From: Litchfieldia alkalitelluris
GTDB lineage: Bacteria; Bacillota; Bacilli; Bacillales; Bacillaceae_L
DNA length: 64,000 nucleotides
Direction: 5' to 3'
Assembly: GCF_002019645.1 (NCBI RefSeq)
Contig: NZ_KV917374.1
Location: 2,368,696 to 2,432,695 of the forward strand
The stretch's first letter is position 1; each line of letters opens with the position of its first letter. Of the stretch, positions 1-7,789 are shown piece after piece. The notes below the pieces were generated by a model that saw only the letters and a program-made list of their open reading frames with translations, was not told the DNA's origin and made no database searches. The position numbers were made by a program, and so were the translations under genes.

Positions 1-383
1 TATCAAGAGGAATGATTTATTATACAGAAGGGGATTTACCAAAAACAGCGATGCTTATTTTATGGATGACTGGCATTTTATCTGGATTTGTTGATAATAT
101 TCCATTTGTTGCTGCAATGATACCAGTTATAAATGAATTCAAGGAATATGGAATGACTAATCTAGATCCTTTATGGTGGTCATTGGCCTTAGGAGCGTGT
201 CTTGGTGGAAATGGTACCCTACTTGGATCCTCGTCGAACCTTGTTGTAGCAGGATTAGCTGCTAAGGAAAAGGAACATGTAAACTTTATTGAATTTCTAA
301 AAGTTGGTTTACCTGTCGTCCTTGTATCACTTATCGTGTGTACGGTTTATGTTTATTTTCGATATTTGCTACCATTTATGTAG
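1..383 (+). CDS. C-terminal part of an ArsB/NhaD (ion transporter superfamily) permease, 5' truncated by window edge
   Basis: The reading frame is open from the first base, so the start lies outside the window; about 126 residues remain, ending in a TAG at 381-383. Visible are three hydrophobic segments and the motifs DNIPFVAAMIP and GGNGTLLGSSSNLVVAG. The second, a Gly/Ser/Asn-rich re-entrant loop, is typical of the ArsB/NhaD/SLC13 ion transporter fold. The substrate (arsenite, Na+/H+, dicarboxylate) cannot be read from this fragment. A hairpin terminator follows at 415-443, so it ends its own transcript. Confidence 0.75.
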   Translation, partial: SRGMIYYTEGDLPKTAMLILWMTGILSGFVDNIPFVAAMIPVINEFKEYGMTNLDPLWWSLALGACLGGNGTLLGSSSNLVVAGLAAKEKEHVNFIEFLKVGLPVVLVSLIVCTVYVYFRYLLPFM

Positions 384-414
384 TAGTTAAAAAACGGTAC
401 AAATTTAGATCGGA

Positions 415-443
415 AAAATTGCCTCTCTATAGAGGTTTTTTTT
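415..443 (+). terminator. Rho-independent terminator after the permease
   Basis: Stem CCTCT (422-426) / AGAGG (431-435) with a CTAT loop and eight T residues; A-rich bases before the stem can pair with the T tract. Confidence 0.7.
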
Positions 444-532
444 CTATGAAAAAAAGGAAAGTTCTGGCCATTATTTTTTACATGTACTTGTTTATACTAA
501 AGAGGAAATTTATAGTATGAAGGAGTCCATAA

Positions 533-1171
533 ATGGAGGAATATATCGTTATTGCTCTGCGTACGTTGATTTTGTACATAGCCATTGTCATTATCTTTCG
601 TCTAATGGGAAAACGCGAAATCGGGGAGCTAAGTATCCTAGATCTTGTCGTTTTTATTATGATTGCAGAAATGGCAGTGAAATCCATTGAAAATCCCAAT
701 GAATCGATGTTAAATACGTTGCTGCCGATGGCAATCTTGATGAGCATTCAAATTACACTCGCTTATCTTTCGTTAAAGAGCCAAAAGGTGAGAGATTTTG
801 TTGATGGAAAGCCAACCGTCATTATCAATCAAGGGAAAATTGATGAGGAAGCAATGCGGAAGCAAAGATATAATTTTGAGGATTTACTGATTCAGCTGCG
901 AGACAAAAATGTAAAAAGAGTGGCAGATGTCGAATTTGCCATATTAGAGCCATCTGGTAAGTTATCTGTCCTAGAGAAGAATAATAAAACCACTGAGTTT
1001 CCCTTAATACTTGATGGGGTTGTTCAAGAAGAGCATGTAATTGCTTTAGGAAAAACAAATCTGTGGCTTCGGCAGCAGCTTCGAGAGCTAGGGTATAAGG
1101 ATTTAAAAAAGATATCTTATTGTAGTTATGGTAATGGGACTTTTTTTATAGATTTAAAAGACGAAAAATAA
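533..1171 (+). CDS. yrbG: YrbG-like DUF421 (YetF family) membrane protein
   Basis: A 212-residue protein with three N-terminal membrane helices (about 6-22, 38-55, 60-80) holding the family signature FRLMGKREIGELS, followed by a cytosolic alpha/beta domain (about 85-210) with GKPTVIINQGKID and the RYNFEDLLIQLRDK block. Length and domain order fit the YetF/YrbG family. Molecular function is unsettled; YetF-type proteins have been linked to spore membrane processes. It faces spoVB tail to tail, as in B. subtilis, and shares a bidirectional terminator with it. The ATG at 533 follows a GGAG-type site (AAGGAG at 518-523). Confidence 0.85.
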   Translation: MEEYIVIALRTLILYIAIVIIFRLMGKREIGELSILDLVVFIMIAEMAVKSIENPNESMLNTLLPMAILMSIQITLAYLSLKSQKVRDFVDGKPTVIINQGKIDEEAMRKQRYNFEDLLIQLRDKNVKRVADVEFAILEPSGKLSVLEKNNKTTEFPLILDGVVQEEHVIALGKTNLWLRQQLRELGYKDLKKISYCSYGNGTFFIDLKDEK

Positions 1172-1206
1172 AAACAAGTAACCTTTGATAATGGCTACTT
1201 GTTTTT
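1171..1206. terminator. Bidirectional terminator between convergent yrbG and spoVB
   Basis: Stem AAAACAAGTAACC (1171-1183) / GGCTACTTGTTTT (1193-1205), with A and T runs on both sides. The spoVB stop codon lies within the right arm. Confidence 0.75.
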
Positions 1207-2772
1207 ATTTTGTGGAAGAAAGATTGCTAGAGGTTTCCCGATGACTGGAATTCTTTCCATCTCTTCCTTTTTAATTAAATTGAAGACGATTAGTAAAATA
1301 CCATAAACAATAGACGTGATGATTAAAGCAAGAATGGTTTTATAAGCGAGAGACATTTCACTCATATATTCAAATGAATAATGACCTGCAAAACCAGCAC
1401 ATACCATCGTTAGAAAGCTTTTAATATAATCTTTTACATAGAAGCTATATGAAATCACTTTAACAATGGTAGAGAAATGTAATAGGGTGACAAGGACCAT
1501 TCCTATCATGATAGCTAATGCGGCACCCATAATGCCAAGTGATGGTTGTGAAGCCAAAATGAATATCAATGCTGTTTTAACGGCGGCACCGATAATGCTA
1601 TTAATCATGGCAGCACGGGCAAGGTCAAGTGCTTGCAATGTCGCCTGAAGTGGGCCTTGGAAATAGTGAAAAATGAAAAATGGTGCCATCACTTTCACGA
1701 AAATGGCTGCATTATTAGTTCCGTACATTAATTCCATGACTGGATCTGCAAAAACATATAAAACAACAACTGCTATTCCACCAGATACAAGTGATAACCT
1801 GAGAGCTTGTTTTAATCGATGCTCAATTAAGAGAGATTTCTTTTGAGCGGCGGCTTCACTAATAGCAGGTACAAGAGAGGTTGATAAAGCAGCCGTAATA
1901 AAAGATGGTAAAAACAGCAATGGCATCGCAAACCCGGTAAGTTCTCCATATTGCCTTGTTGCAATATGTGTAACCACTCCTGCAATCGCAAGACTTTGAG
2001 CAACGACAATCGGTTCGAAAAACCATGCTACTGACCCTACTAGGCGACTGCCTGTAGTTGGGATGGCAATACGTAATAAATCATTAAAGGTATCTTTTCC
2101 AGCTTTGACCGCCTTGAAAAAGTCTGTTCTAACTTTAACTCTTTTCTTTGTTTTAAACATCCAAACCATATAAAACAAGGATACTAGTTCTCCGATAACT
2201 GCTGAAATCATAGCACCTGCTGCTGCATATTCAATTCCATACGGAAGAAGTGCATTCGTACAAATTGCTACTAGTGTAATTCTCACAACCTGCTCAATCA
2301 CTTGAGAGATTGCAGCTGGCCGCATGTTTTGACGTCCTTGAAAATAGCCCCTTAAAACAGAGGATATTGCAATGATTGGTACAATCGGTGAAATCGCAAT
2401 TAGTGGGTAATATACTCTTTCATCAGTAAATACCGTTTCTGATAAAATTGGAGCTAAAAAGATCATCCCAGGAGTGAAGATTAAACTGAGTGTTCCAGTG
2501 ATAGATAAGGAAACAACTAGGATTTTCTTTATTTTTGCCCTGTCACCCTTAATTTCTGCCTCGGCCACGAGCTTAGAAATGGCTACAGGTAATCCCATTT
2601 GGGTTAAGGTGATGGTTAGTACAAAAGTAGGTACTGCCATCATGTAAAGTCCAACACCTTCTTCACCAATTAACCTCGCAACGACGATACGATTAATAAA
2701 GCCTAGTACCCGAGTGATAAGTCCGGCTATAATCAGTATCAATGTACCTTTTAAAAACGATTGTTTCGACAT
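1195..2772 (-). CDS. spoVB: Stage V sporulation protein B, MOP-superfamily lipid/polysaccharide flippase
   Basis: 525 residues, about 14 predicted transmembrane helices, beginning MSKQSFLKGTLILIIAGLI, with the MATE/MurJ-like block NRIVVARLIGEEGVGLYMMA near the N terminus. SpoVB is needed in the mother cell for spore cortex peptidoglycan synthesis and is a paralogue of lipid II flippases of the MOP exporter superfamily. Position between yrbG and comN/secDF matches B. subtilis. Start ATG at 2772 is preceded on the minus strand by an AAGGTAGGG site. The gene is intact. Confidence 0.93.
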   Translation of the reverse strand: MSKQSFLKGTLILIIAGLITRVLGFINRIVVARLIGEEGVGLYMMAVPTFVLTITLTQMGLPVAISKLVAEAEIKGDRAKIKKILVVSLSITGTLSLIFTPGMIFLAPILSETVFTDERVYYPLIAISPIVPIIAISSVLRGYFQGRQNMRPAAISQVIEQVVRITLVAICTNALLPYGIEYAAAGAMISAVIGELVSLFYMVWMFKTKKRVKVRTDFFKAVKAGKDTFNDLLRIAIPTTGSRLVGSVAWFFEPIVVAQSLAIAGVVTHIATRQYGELTGFAMPLLFLPSFITAALSTSLVPAISEAAAQKKSLLIEHRLKQALRLSLVSGGIAVVVLYVFADPVMELMYGTNNAAIFVKVMAPFFIFHYFQGPLQATLQALDLARAAMINSIIGAAVKTALIFILASQPSLGIMGAALAIMIGMVLVTLLHFSTIVKVISYSFYVKDYIKSFLTMVCAGFAGHYSFEYMSEMSLAYKTILALIITSIVYGILLIVFNLIKKEEMERIPVIGKPLAIFLPQNKNK

Positions 2773-2910
2773 TCAATTCCCTACCTTCTCAAAAAAGGTG
2801 TTATCATTTACAATTAACTATATGCAAGTTAGGTGGCCAAGCATGACAAGTATTATTTGAAAGGTTATTGAATACCTTTAAAACAATCAAATAATTCTTG
2901 AGGTGATATA

Positions 2911-3405
2911 ATGAAAGAAGCAATTCGAGACTATTTAGTAAGAAATTTGGACTTTTTACCACCTGAGCTTGTGACCATTGTAGTATCAGCCATACCGATT
3001 TTAGAGCTTAGAGGGGGACTACCATTAGCGTACATATACTATGATTTAAGCTTATTAACCTCCGCTTTGCTAAGTATTGTAGGGAATATCCTTCCCATTG
3101 TTCCGTTGTTGTTGTTATTTAAGCCTATTAGCTCAATACTAATGAGATTTAGCTGGTATAAAAAGATGTATGACTGGCTCTATCATCGAACAATGAGTAA
3201 GAGTGGAAAGGTCGAAAAATACGGGGCAATAGGGCTCATTCTATTTACAGCTTTACCATTACCCACAACAGGTGCCTGGTCTGCATGTGTAGCTGCCTCA
3301 ATTTTTGCGATTCCCTTTAGATATGCTTTCATAGCTATATCAACAGGAGTAGTCATTGCAGCTGTTATTGTTAGCTTAGGGATATTATCGATTTCAATTT
3401 TTTAA
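2911..3405 (+). CDS. Small multidrug export protein family (COG2426) membrane protein
   Basis: 164 residues, four or five membrane segments, with the family hallmark ILELRGGLPLAYIY near residue 30 and FTALPLPTTGAWSACVAA near residue 112. This matches the Sm_multidrug_export family (COG2426). Transport of drugs has not been clearly shown for most members, so the function is tentative. A GAGGTGA site precedes the ATG. It is divergent from spoVB and sits where B. subtilis has no extra gene, so it is probably a lineage-specific insertion. Confidence 0.8.
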   Translation: MKEAIRDYLVRNLDFLPPELVTIVVSAIPILELRGGLPLAYIYYDLSLLTSALLSIVGNILPIVPLLLLFKPISSILMRFSWYKKMYDWLYHRTMSKSGKVEKYGAIGLILFTALPLPTTGAWSACVAASIFAIPFRYAFIAISTGVVIAAVIVSLGILSISIF

Positions 3406-3563
3406 AATTTGGCAATGTTAAATGTTTAATGTTTGATTAACTCTGACTTAAATGACCTAAAATCTTATACCGTTATGCTTAGCAAATAGGTGCTACGGAA
3501 AAAATGATTTTAGCAGATCAACAGTGGAGTTTAACGTAGCCTAAAATCAGGGGGCAAAACAAA

Positions 3564-3854
3564 GTGGAAAATAGGTATGAACAATTTCGTGAAACTGTAA
3601 AGCCTGCATTAAAAAGTAAAATAGAAGAGTTTAAATTATATGGGTATGATTCTGTAAAAGAAGATGAATTATGGAATTTTTTATGCAAGAAAAAGTGGAA
3701 GCGAGATCGTGATGAAAAGCGTCTATATCAGGTTGTAGAAGATATCTTATCAGTTAAAGTGGGAGAATATATGAACTATGCTACAGTAGAAGCATTTAAA
3801 TCTCCTGATTTCTTTAAAGATCAAGGATTAAAAGAGTTAAGTAAGCTATTGTAA
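3564..3854 (+). CDS. comN: ComN-like post-transcriptional regulator (YrzD)
   Basis: 96 residues, acidic/basic helical protein starting with GTG at 3564, nine bases after an AGGGGG site. It lies between spoVB and secDF, where B. subtilis has comN (yrzD). ComN there controls comE operon mRNA and binds the minor polar protein MinJ-DivIVA complex. The sequence shows the small helical fold with the YDSVKEDELWNFLCKKKWK block. Assignment depends on length, synteny and that motif. Confidence 0.8.
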   Translation: MENRYEQFRETVKPALKSKIEEFKLYGYDSVKEDELWNFLCKKKWKRDRDEKRLYQVVEDILSVKVGEYMNYATVEAFKSPDFFKDQGLKELSKLL

Positions 3855-3933
3855 ATGTAAAAAACAGAAACCTTATTGTCTACATTTTGTCAAAAAAAGG
3901 TGGACCCTAAAAAAAGTTTGTTTCATTCTCTGT

Positions 3934-3962
3934 TTGACAGGGTATAGGCATTGTTTCATAAT
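3934..3962 (+). promoter_or_regulatory. Sigma-A type promoter for secDF
   Basis: TTGACA at 3934-3939, 17-bp spacer, CATAAT at 3957-3962; predicted start about 60 bases before the secDF ATG. Confidence 0.65.
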
Positions 3963-4028
3963 GAGATTATTGACGAAAGTTGGGAAATGAAACGTTTTCC
4001 TAGGATTTAAAGGAGGCACTACATAGTA

Positions 4029-6281
4029 ATGGTTAAAAGAGGACGCATTGTTGCGTTTTTCCTGATTGTGTTACTACTAGCTGGTACAATAGGATTGACG
4101 ACAAACAACATCTTAAACAACATTAAGCTTGGACTAGATTTACAAGGTGGCTTTGAAATTCTCTATGAGGTAAAGCCTGCTAACAAAGGAGATGTTATTG
4201 ATAGAAAAGCACTAGTTAGTACTGTTAATGCATTAGAAAAACGTGTTAATGTGCTTGGTGTAAGTGAGCCAAATATACAAATTGAAGGTGAAGATCGAAT
4301 CCGCGTTCAATTAGCAGGAGTCTCAGATCAAAATAAGGCGAGAGAAATTCTATCAACTGAAGCGAAATTAACATTCCGTGATGTAAATGATCAGGTCTTA
4401 TTAGACGGAACGGACCTTGTTGAAGGTGGAGCTGCTCAAGGCTTTGACCAGGAAAATCGCCCAGCTGTTGGGATTAAATTAAAAAGCGCTGACGAATTTA
4501 GACAAGTAACTGAGCAAGTGTTGAACATGGGCGCAGGTGAAAATCTTCTAGTAGTATGGTTAGACTTTGAAGAAGGCGTTGATTCTTTTAAAGAAGAAGT
4601 AACGAAGCCTAACCCTAAATTTCTATCAGCACCAGCTGTAAGCAAAATACTTAATGAATCAGATGTTCAAATACAAGGGACATTTACAATTAAAGAAGCT
4701 CAGGAGCTTGCAGCACTTTTAAACGCAGGGTCATTACCAGTTGAGTTAGAGGAAATGTATTCAACTTCTGTGGGAGCTAAATTTGGGGAACAAGCTCTTG
4801 ATAAAACCATTTTTGCAGGAATCATCGGTATTCTTATTGTTTTCCTATTTATGGTTATTTTCTATCGATTCCCTGGAGTAATTGCAATTATTACCTTAAG
4901 TGTATACATCTATTTAATTTTATTAGTCTTTGATTGGATGAATGGTGTACTGACTCTACCAGGTATTGCTGCTTTAATTCTAGGTGTGGGTATGGCCGTC
5001 GATGCCAATATTATAACGTACGAACGAATCAAAGAAGAATTAAAGCTAGGTAAAACACCTTTATCAGCTTTTAGAGCGGGAACACGTCGCTCGCTATCGA
5101 CGATTTTTGATGCAAACATCACAACACTTTTAGCTGCAACTGTTTTGTTCACTTTTGGTACAAGCTCTGTTAAAGGGTTCGCTACGATGCTAATTATAAG
5201 TATTCTAGCGAGCTTTATCACAGCGGTTTTTGGAACTCGCCTTTTATTAGGACTATGGGTCAATAGCCGTTTGTTAGATAAGCGCGTAGGATTCTTCGGA
5301 GTGAAAAAATCAGAGGTTGCGAATATTGCTGATGTGGATGATGACACAGATGTTCCAACGATATTTGATAAAGTAGATTTTGTAAAACACCGTAAGAAAT
5401 TTTTCTTGGCTTCAGCCATCTTTGCCGTTGTCGGAGTTGGTCTTTTATTAACATTGAAGCTAAATCTGGGTATTGATTTTGATAGTGGTACAAGAATTGA
5501 GATTCTTGCCGATCGACCTTTAACTAGTAATGAAATCTCCACTGAGTTAAGTAAGTTAGATCTTGAACCGAGAGATGTCATTTTATCAGGTAACAACAAT
5601 GAGATTGGTGTTGCGCGCTTCCTCGGGGTATTATCTAAAGAAGAAATCGCGCAGGTCAAAGATCACTTTGTTGAAGTGTATGGAGCAGAACCAAGTATAA
5701 GTACAGTTTCACCAACAGTAGGAAAAGAACTGGCTCGTAATGCATTTATTGCAGTGATGATTGCTTCCATAGGTATTATTATTTATGTAACCATTCGATT
5801 TGAAATAAATATGGCATTAGCAGCAATTGTTGCTTTACTACATGATGCATTCTTTATCATTGTTGTGTTTAGTATTCTACGAATTGAAGTAGATATTACC
5901 TTTATCGCCGCCGTTCTAACAATTGTCGGTTATTCCATCAATGATACGATAGTAACGTTTGACAGAATACGTGAGCTTTACAAGAAGAAAAAGAAAGTCA
6001 AAACATTTGATGATCTTGCAGATATTGTGAATCGTGCCCTTCGTCAAACATTTACTCGTTCAATCAATACTGTAGTGACAGTAGTTATCACTGTATTAGC
6101 ATTGTTATTCTTAGGTGCAGAATCCATTACTAATTTCTCGTTTGCGTTATTAATTGGATTAATTTCTGGAACCTATTCTTCATTATTTATCGCTTCCCAA
6201 TTATGGTTAATATGGAAGCATAAGCAGTTAGGTAAACCGAAGAAGAAAGTAGTAGAAGACGATTTAGAGCCGCAAATTTAA
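4029..6281 (+). CDS. secDF: SecDF protein translocase subunit (natural SecD-SecF fusion)
   Basis: 750 residues. The SecD half has a first membrane helix (about 8-27), the LGLDLQGGFEILYEV signature, a large extracytoplasmic domain (about 35-245) and five helices up to about 415. A linker of about 40 acidic/basic residues leads into the SecF half (KVDFVKHRKKFF near 447, GIDFDSGTRIEI near 487, helices after 570). SecDF is an RND-type motor that uses the proton gradient to pull proteins released by SecYEG. The fused form is normal for Bacillus. AAAGGAGG (about 4009-4016) gives the ATG at 4029. It is transcribed alone, from the promoter at 3934 to the terminator at 6296. Confidence 0.96.
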   Translation: MVKRGRIVAFFLIVLLLAGTIGLTTNNILNNIKLGLDLQGGFEILYEVKPANKGDVIDRKALVSTVNALEKRVNVLGVSEPNIQIEGEDRIRVQLAGVSDQNKAREILSTEAKLTFRDVNDQVLLDGTDLVEGGAAQGFDQENRPAVGIKLKSADEFRQVTEQVLNMGAGENLLVVWLDFEEGVDSFKEEVTKPNPKFLSAPAVSKILNESDVQIQGTFTIKEAQELAALLNAGSLPVELEEMYSTSVGAKFGEQALDKTIFAGIIGILIVFLFMVIFYRFPGVIAIITLSVYIYLILLVFDWMNGVLTLPGIAALILGVGMAVDANIITYERIKEELKLGKTPLSAFRAGTRRSLSTIFDANITTLLAATVLFTFGTSSVKGFATMLIISILASFITAVFGTRLLLGLWVNSRLLDKRVGFFGVKKSEVANIADVDDDTDVPTIFDKVDFVKHRKKFFLASAIFAVVGVGLLLTLKLNLGIDFDSGTRIEILADRPLTSNEISTELSKLDLEPRDVILSGNNNEIGVARFLGVLSKEEIAQVKDHFVEVYGAEPSISTVSPTVGKELARNAFIAVMIASIGIIIYVTIRFEINMALAAIVALLHDAFFIIVVFSILRIEVDITFIAAVLTIVGYSINDTIVTFDRIRELYKKKKKVKTFDDLADIVNRALRQTFTRSINTVVTVVITVLALLFLGAESITNFSFALLIGLISGTYSSLFIASQLWLIWKHKQLGKPKKKVVEDDLEPQI

Positions 6282-6295
6282 AAATAAAAAAGCCT

Positions 6296-6321
6296 AAAAG
6301 CTGTCCTTAGGGCAGCTTTTT
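6296..6321 (+). terminator. Terminator after secDF
   Basis: Stem AAAAGCTGTCC / GGGCAGCTTTT with a TTA loop and a T tract. Confidence 0.8.
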
Positions 6322-6479
6322 GACTTGTATTCACCCATGTTCCCAACTCTTAGAAAGGCACTATCAAATTCATTAGTAGAACTTTAAACGTTAAAATGTG
6401 GTGATGAACATTAGTTTTGGTTACAATAACTAAGGTACTCTAATTCTCATGGAAATTTACCGGGAAGGATGGTTATACC

Positions 6480-7376
6480 TTGGAAAAAGATCGTTTCAAG
6501 CAAGCAGAATTTGCAGCCATGGTTGGTGTGGTTGGAAATATAATTTTAGCTATTGTAAAATATGTAGTTGGTGTGATGGCTGGTAGTAGAGCGCTAGTAG
6601 CCGACGCAGTACATTCTGCTTCAGATGTAGCGGGTTCTTTTGCTGTGTATATAGGGGTTCGCGCAGCAAAACAACCACCCGATGCTGACCATCCATATGG
6701 ACACGGAAAGGCAGAGTCCATTGCGGCAATTATTGTTGCAGTTCTTTTATTTTTAGTAGGGATTGAAATCGGGAAATCTTCGATTGAGTCCTTCTTCATT
6801 CCGATTGAAGCTCCAAAATCATTTGCTATTTATGCCGTAGTGCTTTCTATTGTGGTGAAAGAGTGGATGTTTAGATATAAGTTCAAACTGGGTAAAAGAA
6901 TTAACAGTGATGCTGTTATTGTCAATGCGTATGAACATCGTTCAGATGTGTATTCATCAATTGCAGCATTAATTGGGATTGTTGGAGCAGTCTTTGGAGA
7001 CAGTATTGGGGCGCCGTGGCTTGTTTATGGAGACCCTGTAGCCGGACTTTTTGTTTCTGTTCTTATTTTAAAAACGGCCTACAAACTCGGTAAAGAATCC
7101 ATACATACAACATTGGATCATGTTCTACACGAAGAGGACACAGAAGAATTAAGACAAACTGTTTTAACACATCCACAAGTCAAAAAAATTGATGCATTAC
7201 ATGCTAGAGAACATGGACATTACGTTATTGTTGATTTGAAGATTTCGGTTGATCCTTATATGACTGTTGAGGATGGCCATAAGGTTGGAAAGCAAGTGAA
7301 GGAAAAACTAATACAAGTCGATAATGTTCATGACGTATTTATTCACATCAATCCTTACTCCCCAGATGAGGATTGA
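6480..7376 (+). CDS. Cation diffusion facilitator (CDF) family metal exporter
   Basis: 298 residues. Six membrane helices carry the two metal-site signatures DAVHSASDVAGS (about residue 42) and YEHRSDVYSS (about 151), the HxxxD pairs that bind Zn2+/Fe2+/Mn2+ in the YiiP/FieF type. A C-terminal cytoplasmic domain (about 210-298) has the ferredoxin-like fold residues HAREHGHYVIVDLKISVD. Start is TTG at 6480, eight bases after GGGAAGGATGG. B. subtilis has another gene (yrvC) in this position, so this is a lineage difference. It runs toward yrvD with a 19-base gap. Metal specificity is not readable. Confidence 0.9.
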   Translation: MEKDRFKQAEFAAMVGVVGNIILAIVKYVVGVMAGSRALVADAVHSASDVAGSFAVYIGVRAAKQPPDADHPYGHGKAESIAAIIVAVLLFLVGIEIGKSSIESFFIPIEAPKSFAIYAVVLSIVVKEWMFRYKFKLGKRINSDAVIVNAYEHRSDVYSSIAALIGIVGAVFGDSIGAPWLVYGDPVAGLFVSVLILKTAYKLGKESIHTTLDHVLHEEDTEELRQTVLTHPQVKKIDALHAREHGHYVIVDLKISVDPYMTVEDGHKVGKQVKEKLIQVDNVHDVFIHINPYSPDED

Positions 7377-7395
7377 AGGTTTAGGAGTTGGTAAA

Positions 7396-7713
7396 ATGAA
7401 AAGACAATGGAGTCTAATTTTAGCGTTTTTATTCGCGCTAATCGTTGCTATCTTTGCTGTAATTAACGTGGACCCGGTTGAGGTTAATTATTTATTTGGT
7501 ACTGCACAATGGCCACTGATTTTAGTTATTATTTCTTCTGTTTTAATGGGAGGATTCATTGTGGGGGCTGTAGGGGTGTTTCGTTACTATAGCTTAAGTC
7601 GGAAAGTTAGGCTACTAGAAAAGGAGAACAATGCTTTAAAAACTAAGCAGGTTACTCCAGAGGTAATGGATGAAGAGCAAGAAGAGGAACTAAAGGAAGA
7701 AACGAAAGAATAA
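7396..7713 (+). CDS. yrvD: LapA-domain (DUF1049) membrane protein YrvD
   Basis: 105 residues from the ATG at 7396, chosen because TAGGAG (7382-7387) lies eight bases upstream; a longer in-frame ORF would overlap the CDF gene. Two membrane helices (about 6-26, 39-62) with the NVDPVEVNYLFG motif of LapA/YrvD proteins, followed by a short coiled coil and a very acidic tail. Members are thought to act in cell-envelope assembly. It precedes recJ as in B. subtilis. Confidence 0.85.
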   Translation: MKRQWSLILAFLFALIVAIFAVINVDPVEVNYLFGTAQWPLILVIISSVLMGGFIVGAVGVFRYYSLSRKVRLLEKENNALKTKQVTPEVMDEEQEEELKEETKE

Positions 7714-7738
7714 TTATACTGGAAATGAATTGATTCAA

Positions 7739-7767
7739 TTGAAACCCCTCATCACCTTTTGTATAAT
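7739..7767 (+). promoter_or_regulatory. Near-consensus sigma-A promoter for recJ
   Basis: TTGAAA at 7739-7744, 17-bp spacer, TATAAT at 7762-7767. The predicted start near 7774 gives a leader of only about 16 bases that contains just the ribosome binding site. Confidence 0.75.
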
Positions 7768-7783
7768 AGGATGGTTGAGGGGT
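7744..7783 (+). promoter_or_regulatory. Inverted repeat that covers the recJ Shine-Dalgarno site
   Basis: ACCCCTCA (7744-7751) is an exact reverse complement of TGAGGGGT (7776-7783). The right arm is the ribosome binding site of recJ. The left arm lies upstream of the predicted transcription start, so only read-through RNA from yrvD could form the hairpin. Confidence 0.6.
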
Positions 7784-7789
7784 GAATTT

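Noticed and set aside
4910-5659. 249-codon minus-strand ORF inside secDF
   Set aside because: Shadow frame opposite a clearly conserved coding region.
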